From contig JAJRBP010000311.1 in assembly GCA_028679405.1 (NCBI GenBank), positions 1-5,230 of the forward strand: a stretch of DNA of 5,230 bases, in the 5' to 3' direction. This DNA is from Methanoregulaceae archaeon. GTDB taxonomy: Archaea; Halobacteriota; Methanomicrobia; Methanomicrobiales; Methanospirillaceae. Below are positions 5,102 to 5,230 of the stretch, one piece after another. The position numbers and the translations under genes were made by a program. A model generated the notes under the pieces. It ran no database searches, was not told the DNA's origin, and worked only from the letters and a program-made list of their open reading frames with translations. Position 1 is the first letter of the stretch. Every line of letters begins with the position of its first letter.

Positions 5102-5140
5102 GCCTGGATCTGATACTCCCCGGCTCACCTCGTGGTATGA

Positions 5141-5189
5141 AGGAGACTTTCTCCTCCGCTGATTTCTCCCGATGCCGGAGTAATCCGGC
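5141..5189. repeat. Two perfect hairpins after the methyltransferase
   Basis: AGGAGA/TCTCCT (5141-5146 with 5150-5155) and GCCGGA/TCCGGC (5174-5179 with 5184-5189) are perfect 6-bp stems with loops of three and four bases. Neither is followed at once by a T-run. They may stabilise or process the 3' end of the methyltransferase mRNA. Confidence 0.4.
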
Positions 5190-5197
5190 TTTAAATC
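5190..5197 (+). promoter_or_regulatory. Possible box A for a gene beyond the right edge
   Basis: TTTAAATC has box A character and would start transcription near 5220, outside any gene seen here. It overlaps the terminator candidate at 5199-5225, and only one of the two readings may be right. Confidence 0.25.
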
Positions 5198-5198
5198 G

Positions 5199-5225
5199 TG
5201 ATTATCCGGGAATCAGGTATTTTTT
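5199..5225 (+). terminator. Hairpin plus T6, likely methyltransferase terminator
   Basis: TGATT (5199-5203) pairs with AATCA (5211-5215) around a seven-base loop, followed by six T at 5220-5225. It lies about 100 bases after the methyltransferase stop. Confidence 0.35.
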
Positions 5226-5230
5226 CCGGT

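Noticed and set aside
952..5119. GGAGTATCAG (952-961) and its inverse CTGATACTCC (5110-5119)
   Set aside because: About a dozen perfect 10-bp inverted pairs are expected by chance in a window this size, and the two lie in unrelated contexts.
4505..5128. 207-codon minus-strand frame opposite the methyltransferase
   Set aside because: The opposite strand has complete SAM-methyltransferase motifs in order, while the minus product has no domain.

Overview
The window looks like a piece of a methanogenic archaeal chromosome, most likely of the Methanomicrobiales type. This is inferred from style, not from a marker gene. Several genes have archaeal box A/TATA elements at the right distance, two starts look leaderless or nearly so, TTG and GTG starts are used, and a PII nitrogen-signalling protein sits beside operator-like sites of the form GGAA-N6-TTCC. 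That form is the one known for the methanogen repressor NrpR in Methanococcus maripaludis. There is no rRNA, tRNA, CRISPR array or insertion sequence in the window.

Left part (1-1675): a nitrogen-control-like region. A small PII-family protein (391-729, minus) and an unknown short operon (1154-1629, plus) point away from each other across about 420 bases of non-coding DNA. Both have a box A followed within a few bases by an almost identical 14-bp palindrome (12 of 14 positions the same when read in the direction of each gene). A third perfect GGAA-N6-TTCC site lies at 26-39. The operon seems to hold a 31-residue leaderless micro-ORF and then a 119-residue protein I do not recognise, closed by a hairpin and T-run terminator. 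Between the two promoters is a GC-rich block (about 840-1080) with two strong hairpins and a possible pseudoknot, which may be a structured RNA.

Middle (1676-3716): a polytopic membrane glycosyltransferase of the GT39/PMT_2 (GT-C) type, probably starting at ATG 1929, for surface glycan or protein glycosylation. It converges with the next gene across a 68-base gap containing a perfect 6-bp hairpin.

Right part (3785-5230): a DUF1697 protein (minus), whose true start is probably an internal TTG at 4321 just behind a TATA box, and a divergently transcribed class I SAM-dependent methyltransferase (4451-5101), followed by several hairpins and a T-run. These genes look like ordinary, independently transcribed units.

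The most interesting reading is that the left part is a small NrpR-type regulon: PII, a micro-protein and an unknown 119-residue protein, all predicted to be switched on when nitrogen is short. The operator matches and their placement are read directly from the sequence. The regulator identity and physiological role are inference.
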